64,000 nucleotides of DNA from Paraburkholderia sp. PGU19 (GTDB lineage Bacteria; Pseudomonadota; Gammaproteobacteria; Burkholderiales; Burkholderiaceae): the NCBI RefSeq assembly GCF_013426915.1, contig NZ_AP023179.1, positions 992,001 through 1,056,000 of the forward strand, in the 5' to 3' direction. Shown piece by piece: positions 32,510-40,966 of the stretch (position 1 is its first letter; each line of letters opens with the position of its first letter). The notes under the pieces are model-generated. The model saw only the letters and a list, made by a program, of their open reading frames with translations, was not told the DNA's origin and searched no databases. The position numbers were made by a program, and so were the translations under genes.

Positions 32510-33101
32510 CGTCGTCGTCCAGATCGTCGGAGTCGTTGCTGTCGGCGTCGTCATGGCCGGCGCCGTCCGCGTTCTTGATCCACTGGAACAGATCGCGGAA
32601 GTAGCGCGGCGGCTTGCCTTGCTGCGCTTCCTTGCGCGCGTTGCGGATCAGCGTGCGGCCTTCCTGCGGGTCGACGGCGGGATGCTGGCGGATGAATTCG
32701 GTCAGCGCGGCGTCGTCGGCGAGCAGTTTCTCGCGGGTGCGCTCGATCCAGTGCAGGCGCGCCGTTTCGGCCTTGTTGATGCCCTTGTACTTGTCGAGCG
32801 CTTCGCGCAGCGCTGCCGTTTCTTCGTCCAGCAGGCCGCGCATCACCTTGCCGACGTACTGCATCTGGCGGCGCTTGCCTTCGTGATCGGTGATGCGGCG
32901 TGCTGCGCGCACGGCTTCATCGAGCGATTCGGGCATCGGCATGCGCTTCAATGCGTCTTTCGGCAGCGCGACGAGTTCTACGCCCAGCTCCTGCAACGCG
33001 TGCATTTCGCGCTTCAGTTGCGACTTGCTGGGACGGTCATACCCGTTGTCGTCGACGACGTCAGCGGGTTCCATGGGTTGAATGCGGGTTTTGCGTGTCA
33101 T
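32490..33101 (-). CDS. yjgA: Ribosome biogenesis factor YjgA/DarP (DUF615)
   Basis: The 203-residue helical protein has the DUF615 pattern [18 protein letters not shown] near the start, and ends in an unusual run of Asp and Ser residues. E. coli YjgA (DarP) acts in late 50S assembly. The ATG at 33101 gives [12 protein letters not shown]; upstream codons are unconserved. It overlaps mog downstream and lies divergent from pmbA. Confidence 0.9.
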   Translation of the reverse strand: MTRKTRIQPMEPADVVDDNGYDRPSKSQLKREMHALQELGVELVALPKDALKRMPMPESLDEAVRAARRITDHEGKRRQMQYVGKVMRGLLDEETAALREALDKYKGINKAETARLHWIERTREKLLADDAALTEFIRQHPAVDPQEGRTLIRNARKEAQQGKPPRYFRDLFQWIKNADGAGHDDADSNDSDDLDDDDDESRA

Positions 33102-33320
33102 GCGCGATATTGTAGCGTGCCGGGCGGCGCTGGCTGGGCGAGGTGCGGTCCGCGAAGGGCATGCGCGCGAGGCACATGCGAATGCCAGGTACGCTAGCGT
33201 AGAGCTTGCTATGATCGCGGGATACGTCGGCGCACAGGCCGGCTGAATACAGCGCTGGCAACGACGAACTCTCGCGGGCTTCGGCCCGGACGGCACCGCA
33301 ACTCAGGACGGCAAACGACA

Positions 33321-34691
33321 ATGGCAGCAGACACGGAAGCCCGGCAACGATTTTTCCCGCATACGCAGGATGAACTGAAGGAAATCGCCTCCGACATTCT
33401 TCGTCACGCAAAGTCGCTCGGCGCAAGCGACGCGGCGACCGAGATTTCGGAAGGCGACGGCCTGTCCGTCTCCGTGCGTCGCGGCGAAGTCGAAACGATC
33501 GAGCACAACCGCGACAAGATGGTCGGCGTGACGGTGTTCATCGGCAACAAGCGCGGCAATGCGAGTACCTCTGACTTTTCGTCCGAAGCGCTGAAGGACA
33601 CGGTGATGGCCGCGTACAACATCGCGCGCTTCACGGCCGAGGACGACTGCGCGGGTCTCGCGGAAGAAGAACTGCTCGAAAAGGACCCGCGCGATCTCGA
33701 CCTGTATCACCCGTGGAATCTGGACGCGGACGAAGCGGTCGAGCTGGCGCGGCGCGCGGAAGACGCGGCCTTCGCCGTGAGCCCGCAGATCAAGAACTCG
33801 GAAGGCGCGAGTGTGTCGGCGCAGCATTCGCAGTTCGTGCTCGGCACGTCGCGCGGGTTTCTGTCGGGCTATCCGTATTCGCGTCATTACGTGGCGTGCG
33901 CGCCGATCGCGGGTAGCGGGCGCAACATGCAGCGTGACGACTGGTACACGTCGAAGCGCAGCGCAGGCGAGCTTGCCGATCCCGAAGCCGTCGGCCGCTA
34001 TGCCGCGGAGCGCGCGCTGGCGCGTATGGGCGCGCGTGGACTCGATACGCGCAAGGTGCCGGTGCTGTTCGAGGCGCCGCTCGCGGCGGGACTGCTCGGG
34101 GCCTTCGTGCAGGCGACGAGCGGTGGCGCGCTGTATCGCAAGACGACGTTCCTGGTGGATAGCCTTGGCAAGCCGGTATTTGCGCCGCATGTGCAGGTTG
34201 TCGAAGATCCGCATGTGCCGCGCGCGATGGGCAGTGCGCCGTTCGACGAAGAGGGCGTGCGGACGAAGCAGCGTTCTGTCGTGAAAGATGGCGTTGTCGA
34301 AGGGTATTTTCTGTCGACGTATTCGGCGCGCAAGCTCGGTATGCCCACGACGGGTAATGCGGGTGGTTCGCATAATCTGTCGCTGCGGAGTTCGTCGACG
34401 CAGGCGTCTGATGATTTCGAGGAGATGTTGCGTAAGCTTGGGACGGGGTTGTTGCTCACCGAGTTGATGGGGCAGGGCGTCAATTACGTGACGGGCGATT
34501 ATTCGCGCGGCGCGTCAGGGTTCTGGGTCGAGAATGGGAAGATTCAGTATCCCGTTGAAGAGATCACTGTGGCCAGTACGCTGCAGGAGATGTTCCGGCA
34601 TGTCGTCGCTATTGGAGCGGACACGATTGTCCGCGGGACTAAGCAGACGGGCTCTGTTTTGATTGAGCGGATGACTGTTGCTGGGCAGTGA
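33321..34691 (+). CDS. pmbA: Metalloprotease PmbA/TldE
   Basis: PmbA (TldE) forms a heterodimer with TldD that cleaves unfolded or modified peptides. The 456-residue protein shows the family features GASDAATEISEGDGLSVSV, GTSRGFLSGYPYSRH and GNAGGSHNLSL. It lacks the zinc motif that lies in TldD, as expected. The gene ends just before the first large palindromic repeat. Confidence 0.94.
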   Translation: MAADTEARQRFFPHTQDELKEIASDILRHAKSLGASDAATEISEGDGLSVSVRRGEVETIEHNRDKMVGVTVFIGNKRGNASTSDFSSEALKDTVMAAYNIARFTAEDDCAGLAEEELLEKDPRDLDLYHPWNLDADEAVELARRAEDAAFAVSPQIKNSEGASVSAQHSQFVLGTSRGFLSGYPYSRHYVACAPIAGSGRNMQRDDWYTSKRSAGELADPEAVGRYAAERALARMGARGLDTRKVPVLFEAPLAAGLLGAFVQATSGGALYRKTTFLVDSLGKPVFAPHVQVVEDPHVPRAMGSAPFDEEGVRTKQRSVVKDGVVEGYFLSTYSARKLGMPTTGNAGGSHNLSLRSSSTQASDDFEEMLRKLGTGLLLTELMGQGVNYVTGDYSRGASGFWVENGKIQYPVEEITVASTLQEMFRHVVAIGADTIVRGTKQTGSVLIERMTVAGQ

Positions 34692-34761
34692 TGGTTTTTT
34701 TGGCCTGCGGCCGGCTCGGGGTTCTTTTGTTTGGCTTGCCGCTGGTTGTGTTGTGTTTGGT

Positions 34762-35490
34762 GTTTTGCCTTTGGTGGCTCCGCGGCGCGGGCAGTTTGGT
34801 TGTTCTGACCTGTGCGCTGGCATCCGCGCTATGCCTTCGTGCTTCAAGCGTCGCCCCTGTGCGGGGCGGCACCTACTTTTCTTTGCCGCCGCAAAGAAAA
34901 GGCAAAAGAAAGCGGCTCACACCGCCAACTCTTGTGTTTGCCTGAGGGCCCCCAACCGGTCTTACGCTTCACACGGCAATCACGTGACCCATGTCCGTTG
35001 CCAGCGCTCTTCCGTTGCGCCTCACCCGCTTCACGCACCCGCGCTGCACCATGCCGCGCCAGACATTCCTCCGCCGCCCAGGTGGCAAACTGTATGTAGG
35101 CCGTAGTGCCTCGCACGCCTCACTCCGGACCGATAGCGCACGCGTTCCACCCTGTAAGAGCGCCGAGCTATACGCCGCGACAACCTACACACAGTTTGCC
35201 ACCTGGGCGGCGCAAACCATTCGCTGCCGCTAGCCCGTGTACGGGTGCTTGAAGTGGGTGAGGCGCCCATTCACCGCGTTAGCAACACGCGCCAACAGAG
35301 CCGTTGCCGTGTGAGGCGTAGGACCGGTTGGGGGCCCTCAGGCAAACACAAGAGTTAGCGGTGTTAGCCGCTTTCTTTTGCCCCGCACAGGGGCGACGCG
35401 TGAAGCACGCTAACGAATCGCAGATGCCAGCGTACAGGTCAGAACAACCAAAACCGGCCGCGCCACGAAGGCAAAACGCGGATGCCAGCG
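34762..35490. repeat. Large nested palindromic repeat, copy A
   Basis: An imperfect long inverted repeat fills the gap between convergent pmbA and folA. Outer arms of roughly 250-280 bp (about 34762-35042 and 35238-35490) share blocks such as CGCCCCTGTGCGGGG and GAGGGCCCCCAACCGGTC in inverted orientation. At the centre are 27-bp inverted repeats with one mismatch (35074-35100 and 35184-35210) around an 83-bp core. A 62-bp block (34840-34901) is identical to 59011-59072 in copy B. Short open frames exist but are frame-shifted products of the repeat and have no domain. No transposase is present. The type of element is unknown. Confidence 0.8.
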
Positions 35491-35560
35491 CAGAGACAAG
35501 AGAACCAACCGCTAACACAGCGAACGCACACCAACCAACAGCGTCGCAGACAAACAAAAC

Positions 35561-36061
35561 CTACCGCGCTACACGCCGATAAGTCACAAACGCATACTCA
35601 AAATCATTCGGCTCTTTAGCCCGATGCGTCTCACGAGAAACCTCGTGCCAAATCGCCGGATCAGGCGCCGGAAACCTGGCATCACCGTCAAAGTCGGCAT
35701 GAATCTCAGTAACGATCATCTTATCCGCGCGCCGCGCACCTTCCTCATACAACTGCGCGCCGCCGATCAAAAACACCTCCGCGGCCCCATCACGCTCAGC
35801 GAGCGCCAACGCATCATCGAGATTAGTAACGGCATCGCACCCGTCGAAGCGCCGCTGCGCATCCCGCGTCACAACAATATTGCGCCGCCCGGGCAGCACC
35901 CGCCCAATCGATTCATGCGTCTTGCGCCCCATGACAATAGGCGCGCCCAGCGTCGTGCGTTTGAAGAACGCGAGATCTTCGGGCAGCCGCCAGGGCAACT
36001 GGTTATCACGGCCGATCACGCCATTGCGGGCGCGAGCGACGATCAGGGTCAGCGTCGTCAT
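35561..36061 (-). CDS. folA: Dihydrofolate reductase
   Basis: FolA reduces dihydrofolate to tetrahydrofolate. The 166-residue protein has the active-site stretch [21 protein letters not shown], the NADPH motif [12 protein letters not shown] and [11 protein letters not shown]. In many Burkholderia it lies near thyA, its metabolic partner; here about 10 kb of amyloid-type genes separate them. It may be read from the leftward upstream operon as well as from its own promoter. Confidence 0.96.
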   Translation of the reverse strand: MTTLTLIVARARNGVIGRDNQLPWRLPEDLAFFKRTTLGAPIVMGRKTHESIGRVLPGRRNIVVTRDAQRRFDGCDAVTNLDDALALAERDGAAEVFLIGGAQLYEEGARRADKMIVTEIHADFDGDARFPAPDPAIWHEVSRETHRAKEPNDFEYAFVTYRRVAR

Positions 36062-36135
36062 GCGAAGAGTGAAGCGGATAGAAAGCGGAAGCCGATTCTA
36101 CCCGACCGCGCGCCGTCCGCCAGAATGCGTGTCAC

Positions 36136-37737
36136 TCAAGCATACCGACGCGAAGCGCGAAGCCACGTCCGCAAACAGAACAAAACGTCACTCGCGCGAT
36201 TCGTGGTCGCCCCATACACACCTTTGCCATCAGCCTTCTCATCGCCCTTGAAACCCGCCTTATCGTCAGTCGAGGTATCGCGCAATCCATGCGTGCCCAT
36301 CAGCCGATACAGCGTCACACGCGAAATCCCCAGATCCGTCGCCGCCTCGTTGAGCCGGTGCCGGTGCCGCAGCAGCGCGACTTCGATTGCACGCTTTTCG
36401 GCGGCCTCGCGCGCCTGCGCAAGACTCATCGTCTGCTGCTCGCTGAAGTGCGCGAGGTCGAGATCCTCGGCGGAAATCAGCTTGTTCTCTGCCATCACGA
36501 TCGCGCGGCGCACCCGGTTGATCAGCTCGCGTACATTGCCCGGCCAGTGGTAGTTGTACATCGCCTCGATCGCCGAGGGCGTGAAGCCGCGAATCTTGCG
36601 CGCATTGTCCGTCTTGAACTTGCCGAGAATATGATGCGCAAGCAACTCGATATCCTTGCCGCGCGAGCGCAGCGGTGGCTCGTCCACACGCAGCACGCAC
36701 AGCCGGTGAAACAGATCCTGGCGGAAGCGCCCATCACCCATCGCGCCTTCCAGATCGACGTGCGTCGCCGAGATAATGCGGACGTCGACGGAGATCGATT
36801 CGTGGCCGCCCAGCCGCTCGATCTTCCCTTCCTGCAGGAAGCGCAACAGGCTCGCCTGGCTTTCCATCGGCAGATCGCCGATTTCATCGAGAAACAGCGT
36901 GCCGCCGTTGGCCGATTCGACGCGGCCGATCTTGCGCTGGTTCGCGCCCGTGAACGCGCCGCGCTCGTAACCGAACAGCTCCGACTGCAGCAGATGATGC
37001 GGAATCGCGCCGCAATTGATCGGCACGAACGGCGCCTTGCGGCGCGGCGAGCGTTCGTGGATCGCGAGCGCCGTCAGTTCCTTGCCCGTGCCCGATTCGC
37101 CCGAGATGAACACGCTCGCGTCGGTGTTCGCGACCTTGCGGATGGTGCGGAACAGCTGCTGCATCGCTTCGCAGGTGCCGACCATCTCGTCGTCGCTCGC
37201 GCCCGTGGTGTCGGGCGGCAGGTCGGCGTCGCACAGATTGACCATGCCGTACGCGTGGCCGACCAGATAGTCGATCGTCGCGTTCGCCACGGGAATCTTC
37301 ACGTAGTCGAAACAGTAGTGGCGGATCAGCCGCCGCACGGCCGGGTCCGCGAGCCGTTCGGGATTCGCCAGCGCGATCCAGCCGACCTGCTGCGCGCGCA
37401 AGCTCGCCTCCAGGCCCGGCAGGTCGCGCACGGCGAAACTCGCCATGTCGACGATTCCCGCGCACATCGTCGCGGGCTTCACGAGCCGTCCGATCTCGTG
37501 CGCCGAGCGGGCGACCAGCACACTCCAGCCGCGGCTCTTCAGATGCTCGACGAGCGCGTCGTCGGGCGTGCGCGCGGCGTACAGCAGGATTCGCGCGCCG
37601 GGATCGGTTGCGGCGCCGCGCGGCGCGTCGACGCCCACGGGATGCGCCGCGGGCGTGTCGCTCCCGCGTGACACGGCAAGACGCAACCCGGAGCCGGCGA
37701 GCGGGGGAACGGAGCTCAGATGAGAAGTTTCGCGCAC
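36136..37737 (-). CDS. VpsR-like sigma-54 dependent activator (copy 1)
   Basis: The 533-residue protein is a bacterial enhancer-binding protein. It has a receiver-like N-terminal domain of the VpsR/FleQ type (about residues 48-165, with an Asp97 in GIVDMAS), then an AAA+ domain with Walker A GESGTGKE (213-220), the sigma-54 contact loop GAFTGA (260-265) and Walker B LFLDEIGDL (281-289), and a Fis-type helix-turn-helix LGISRVTLYRLM. VpsR-type regulators often respond to c-di-GMP. It starts at a GTG 24 bp after the FapF-like gene, so it is probably the last gene of that operon. A 45-residue C-terminal tail is absent from copy 2. Confidence 0.9.
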   Translation of the reverse strand: MRETSHLSSVPPLAGSGLRLAVSRGSDTPAAHPVGVDAPRGAATDPGARILLYAARTPDDALVEHLKSRGWSVLVARSAHEIGRLVKPATMCAGIVDMASFAVRDLPGLEASLRAQQVGWIALANPERLADPAVRRLIRHYCFDYVKIPVANATIDYLVGHAYGMVNLCDADLPPDTTGASDDEMVGTCEAMQQLFRTIRKVANTDASVFISGESGTGKELTALAIHERSPRRKAPFVPINCGAIPHHLLQSELFGYERGAFTGANQRKIGRVESANGGTLFLDEIGDLPMESQASLLRFLQEGKIERLGGHESISVDVRIISATHVDLEGAMGDGRFRQDLFHRLCVLRVDEPPLRSRGKDIELLAHHILGKFKTDNARKIRGFTPSAIEAMYNYHWPGNVRELINRVRRAIVMAENKLISAEDLDLAHFSEQQTMSLAQAREAAEKRAIEVALLRHRHRLNEAATDLGISRVTLYRLMGTHGLRDTSTDDKAGFKGDEKADGKGVYGATTNRASDVLFCLRTWLRASRRYA

Positions 37738-37761
37738 GATCTGCCTCGTATCGGTGTCACG

Positions 37762-39228
37762 TCAAAAGGTATAGGGAAAGCGCACGCCGATCACATAGTT
37801 CGGCGCGTCGGGCGTCATGCCGATCGATACCGAACCGTTGATCGTCAGATGCTTGTTCACTACGTGGTTCAGGCCAAAATTCATCACGGCTGCCGTCGTC
37901 TCGCTGCCCGGCACGCTCACGTAATCGCCGCCGGGCGCCTTCGTTTTCGACGCGGGCTGCAGCGCGAGCGTGTACGAGATGCTGGCCGAGTCCTTGTCGG
38001 AGAATGCGAGCGCGACGCCCGCGCCGAGCTGGAAGATATCGCCGAGCTTCACGGTCGCGGGCTGCGTCTGCCCAGCGATCGACGAGATGTCCGAGAACGA
38101 GCGCGCGATGTTGTACGTGTAGGACAGGCTGCCGAACAGCACGACAGGGTCATAGGTCTTCAGTACCGACAGGCCCGCCGTCAGGTTCCAGAAACCCGTG
38201 CCCGTGGGCAGCTTCGACGGCGCGACGAGGTTGGTGTTGTCCGGCTCGAGCTGCACGACCTTGATGCCGAACGGCGAGGTGCCCGTCGGCGCTTTCACGC
38301 GCAGGCTGCCGACCACGTCGGGGATGCTGTTGGTCTCCTTCAGGATCTGGTAGTAGAACCCGAAGTTCACGTCGCCTATCGCGTTCGAGTTGACGGACGC
38401 GTCCGACAGCGTATTCGCCGCGCCGCCCGCGCCGCCGACGATGAACTGGCTGTGCCGGTAGATATACGGCACGTCGACGTCGACGCTGATGCGGTCCGTG
38501 AGGCCGTAGCGCACGTCGAGATCGGCCATCACCTGGTGCGACTTGGTCTGCCCCAGGTTGATGTTGCCGAGAAAGATCGCGTCGAGCGCGAGGAAGCCCG
38601 ACAGCTGCAGTTGCCGGCGGTCGTAGTAGGTATCGCTGATACCCCAGTCCAGTGTCAGCTTGTGATCGAAGAGCGGCGCGTGCTCGCGCTGCACGACGGC
38701 TTCCTCGGCCTGCGTTCGTACCGGCTCGGCGGCTTTCTGGGTCTGGCCGACGGCGCCTTCCGGCATGCCGGGGCCGCTCGCCTGCGCGTTGGGATTGCTG
38801 GTGCCGGGCGAGCCAGCCGACGTCGAGCCTTCCGGCGCGGGCGGATTGACGGGTACGCCCGTCGCGGTGCCCGTCGCGTTGCCCGGCGCAGGCGCGCCGG
38901 GCGTCACCTGGGCTAGCGGCGGGAGCGGCATCGGCAGGCCGTCCGCGCCCGGCTGCTCGGCAACTGCTTCACTGCCGGCGGGCGCGCCATAGCCAGGCGC
39001 GCCGCGGCCGCGCTGCGACATTTCCAGATTCGTCACCTGCCGTTCGAGCGAGTGAATCTGCCGCTGCTGCTCGTCGACGACACGCATCAGCGTGTTGAGC
39101 CGCTCCTCGAGCGACTGGTTGTTGATGGCTTGTGCGGAAACCCCCTGTGACAGCGCGAACAGCATCGCCGCAGCAGGAATAGCCGCGAGTCGGACTCGCG
39201 GCTTCCTGCCTGTTGTGTTAATCATCAT
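37762..39228 (-). CDS. FapF-like outer-membrane transporter with N-terminal coiled coil
   Basis: The 488-residue protein has a signal peptide (ending VSAQA, about residue 33), then a heptad-like coiled coil (about 38-71, LEERLNTLMRVVDEQQRQIH), a Pro/Gly/Ala-rich linker, and a C-terminal beta-barrel that ends in a terminal phenylalanine (GVRFPYTF). This is the layout of FapF, the trimeric pore that exports Fap amyloid subunits in Pseudomonas. The barrel is of the phenol-degradation MetA type. GGGGGAAG at 39233 fits the ATG at 39228. It comes last among the exported genes, as fapF does. Confidence 0.75.
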   Translation of the reverse strand: MMINTTGRKPRVRLAAIPAAAMLFALSQGVSAQAINNQSLEERLNTLMRVVDEQQRQIHSLERQVTNLEMSQRGRGAPGYGAPAGSEAVAEQPGADGLPMPLPPLAQVTPGAPAPGNATGTATGVPVNPPAPEGSTSAGSPGTSNPNAQASGPGMPEGAVGQTQKAAEPVRTQAEEAVVQREHAPLFDHKLTLDWGISDTYYDRRQLQLSGFLALDAIFLGNINLGQTKSHQVMADLDVRYGLTDRISVDVDVPYIYRHSQFIVGGAGGAANTLSDASVNSNAIGDVNFGFYYQILKETNSIPDVVGSLRVKAPTGTSPFGIKVVQLEPDNTNLVAPSKLPTGTGFWNLTAGLSVLKTYDPVVLFGSLSYTYNIARSFSDISSIAGQTQPATVKLGDIFQLGAGVALAFSDKDSASISYTLALQPASKTKAPGGDYVSVPGSETTAAVMNFGLNHVVNKHLTINGSVSIGMTPDAPNYVIGVRFPYTF

Positions 39229-39340
39229 TATTCTTCCCCCGGTGAATCTGGCTGCACTTGGCTGGTTCTTATGCTTCGTGCCGCCGCTTTCTGTACGACT
39301 TTTCCTCCTGATGACGCCTGCTGACGGGTCGCGGCCCGCC

Positions 39341-40147
39341 CTATCTCCTTGCATTCACCGCGTTTTGCAGGGCTTGTAGTACGCCGGCCTGGCGCAGCAT
39401 CGCGGACGACATGGGCGTCGTCTGCAACGAGAGCTGCAACTGGTTGGCGACTTGCTGGTTATTGCCTGCGATCTGCAGTAGTTGGGCAATCGCGCCGGCC
39501 TGTTGCGCGTTGCTGGGTGCAATGGTTTGCGATGCGATGCCGGCAGGCGTCTGCAGCGCGACGCTCACGCCGCCGTTGCCGAACGAGATGCCCGCCTTGA
39601 TGTTGCCCGCCGTGTTCGAGGCCGCGGCGCTCTGTGCATTCGTGCCGCCTGACAGCAGTTGCGGATTGTTGTTGAAGTCGATCGTCGCCGTGTTGAAGCC
39701 GACGTTGCGATCGCCCGCCACCTGCGTGACCTGCGATACGCCGTTGACCGCGATGCGTTGTCCGCCGATCGTCTGGGCATTCGGGTCTGCGCCCGGATTG
39801 CCGCGGCCGTCGGTGACGCGCGCAAGCGTGCTGACGTTGGCCGTCAGCGCGTTCGCCGCATTGGTGGCAACGGAGAGCGTGCCTTGCGCGAGCGCATTCG
39901 CGCCGTTCGGCAACTGCCATTGCGACAGTACGTTCAATACGAAACCGGAGATCATTTGTCCGCCCGCGCCTTTTCCGGTCTGCTGGGCGAGCACATCATC
40001 CCCGACGCTTTGCCACTGGATCGCCGCCGGCGCCACGTCGCGCGACGTCGAGACGTCTGCGGCGAAAGCGCTGGTTGCGAGGCCGCATGCCGTGGCGATC
40101 AATGTCGCGAGACAGGTGCGGGCGGGCTGGTTGAGGTAGTGCTTCAT
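39341..40147 (-). CDS. FapE-position exported protein with a double-glycine-like motif
   Basis: The 268-residue protein has a signal peptide (ending SAFA, residue 29), then VGDDVLAQQTGKGAGG at residues 48-63, and a long Asn/Gln/Ala-rich region. Its gene follows the C39 peptidase gene by seven bases, the place held by fapE in Pseudomonas. The motif resembles double-glycine leaders that C39 peptidases cleave. Assignment as a FapE counterpart rests on gene order and composition, not on clear sequence identity. Confidence 0.65.
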   Translation of the reverse strand: MKHYLNQPARTCLATLIATACGLATSAFAADVSTSRDVAPAAIQWQSVGDDVLAQQTGKGAGGQMISGFVLNVLSQWQLPNGANALAQGTLSVATNAANALTANVSTLARVTDGRGNPGADPNAQTIGGQRIAVNGVSQVTQVAGDRNVGFNTATIDFNNNPQLLSGGTNAQSAAASNTAGNIKAGISFGNGGVSVALQTPAGIASQTIAPSNAQQAGAIAQLLQIAGNNQQVANQLQLSLQTTPMSSAMLRQAGVLQALQNAVNARR

Positions 40148-40154
40148 GGGTGAG

Positions 40155-40874
40155 TCAGAACAGGTCTGCCTTGATCAAGCCGTATTCGACAAAGGGAGTC
40201 GCGGCCGTGCCGTTGGCGAGCGCGCGCTCGCGCAGCCGCAAGGCCAGCGATTCGTTGTCCTGCAACAGCGGGGAATCCTCCCTGAAAGGTTTCCCGACGA
40301 CTGCGAATACGAGGCCATTCCATGTCTTCGCGAAGTCTTCCTCGAGCAATATCCGGTTGCCGAGAGCGGGGTCCGCGATGAAGATGCGACCGTCCTGCGC
40401 ATGCTTGACGATCACGAAATGCTCATAGCCGTCGAGGTTCATCAGAACCATGACGGGCACCTGGAGGTGATACAGCGCGTCCGTGTTCACGCGGAATCCG
40501 CGGCCCCGCAGCCCGATCGTCTCGACGAACTTCTTCATGTCGAGCATCGAAAAGCCGTTCTTGACCACGACCTCCGGCGTCGAGAAAACCATCATCCGGC
40601 GGATCAGGTCCGTCTCGGGGATGTCGATGCCGTAGCCGTACTTGAGGAGGGTTGCGAGCGCCGCCGCACCGCAGCTGTAATCGAACTGCTGGCTGACGAT
40701 ATGGCGGTAACGCAGGTCCCTCATCGAGTGCACCGTTTTGGTAAGCGGAATACCTGCGAGGGTAGACGTGTCGACGCTCGCCTGTGCGTTCACTCGCGCA
40801 CACAACGTGCAAGTAACGAGCGCAACGACAGTCGCGGCGGGTCGTAACGCCGGGAACCGGACAAACCCGGACAT
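40155..40874 (-). CDS. C39-type cysteine peptidase, FapD-like
   Basis: The 239-residue protein has a signal peptide (ending VNAQA, about residue 31) and a stand-alone papain-fold C39 domain. It has the oxyanion Gln and catalytic Cys in QQFDYSCGAAALATLL, the His in YEHFVIV, and the Asp in FIADPA. There is no ABC transporter or membrane domain, so it acts in the periplasm, as FapD does; FapD is the C39-like protease of Fap operons. GGAG precedes the ATG. A GC-rich hairpin separates it from the large repeat protein gene upstream. Confidence 0.82.
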   Translation of the reverse strand: MSGFVRFPALRPAATVVALVTCTLCARVNAQASVDTSTLAGIPLTKTVHSMRDLRYRHIVSQQFDYSCGAAALATLLKYGYGIDIPETDLIRRMMVFSTPEVVVKNGFSMLDMKKFVETIGLRGRGFRVNTDALYHLQVPVMVLMNLDGYEHFVIVKHAQDGRIFIADPALGNRILLEEDFAKTWNGLVFAVVGKPFREDSPLLQDNESLALRLRERALANGTAATPFVEYGLIKADLF

Positions 40875-40893
40875 GCTGGTCTCCTGCCAAGTC

Positions 40894-40922
40894 GCGCCGG
40901 CGGCTGCATTGGCCGCCGGCGC
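40894..40922 (-). other. GC-rich hairpin between the FapC-like and FapD-like genes
   Basis: An 11-bp perfect stem GCGCCGGCGGC / GCCGCCGGCGC with a seven-base loop and no T run. A second six-base stem (40957-40975) spans the stop codon of the repeat protein gene. Such structures can protect an upstream mRNA from 3' decay and raise the ratio of structural subunit to protease. Confidence 0.6.
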
Positions 40923-40966
40923 ATCCCGTATGGCTGCTTGTTTCGCTGCCTGTTTCAGCCGCCTTT

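Noticed and set aside
34678..35582. Several short frames inside repeat copy A
   Set aside because: They are translations of the palindromic repeat in different frames; similar ones occur in copy B. No start context or domain supports them.
40155..40874. Bacteriocin maturation and export system
   Set aside because: The C39 domain stands alone with a signal peptide; there is no ABC transporter, immunity gene or short precursor peptide nearby. A Fap-type role fits the neighbours better.
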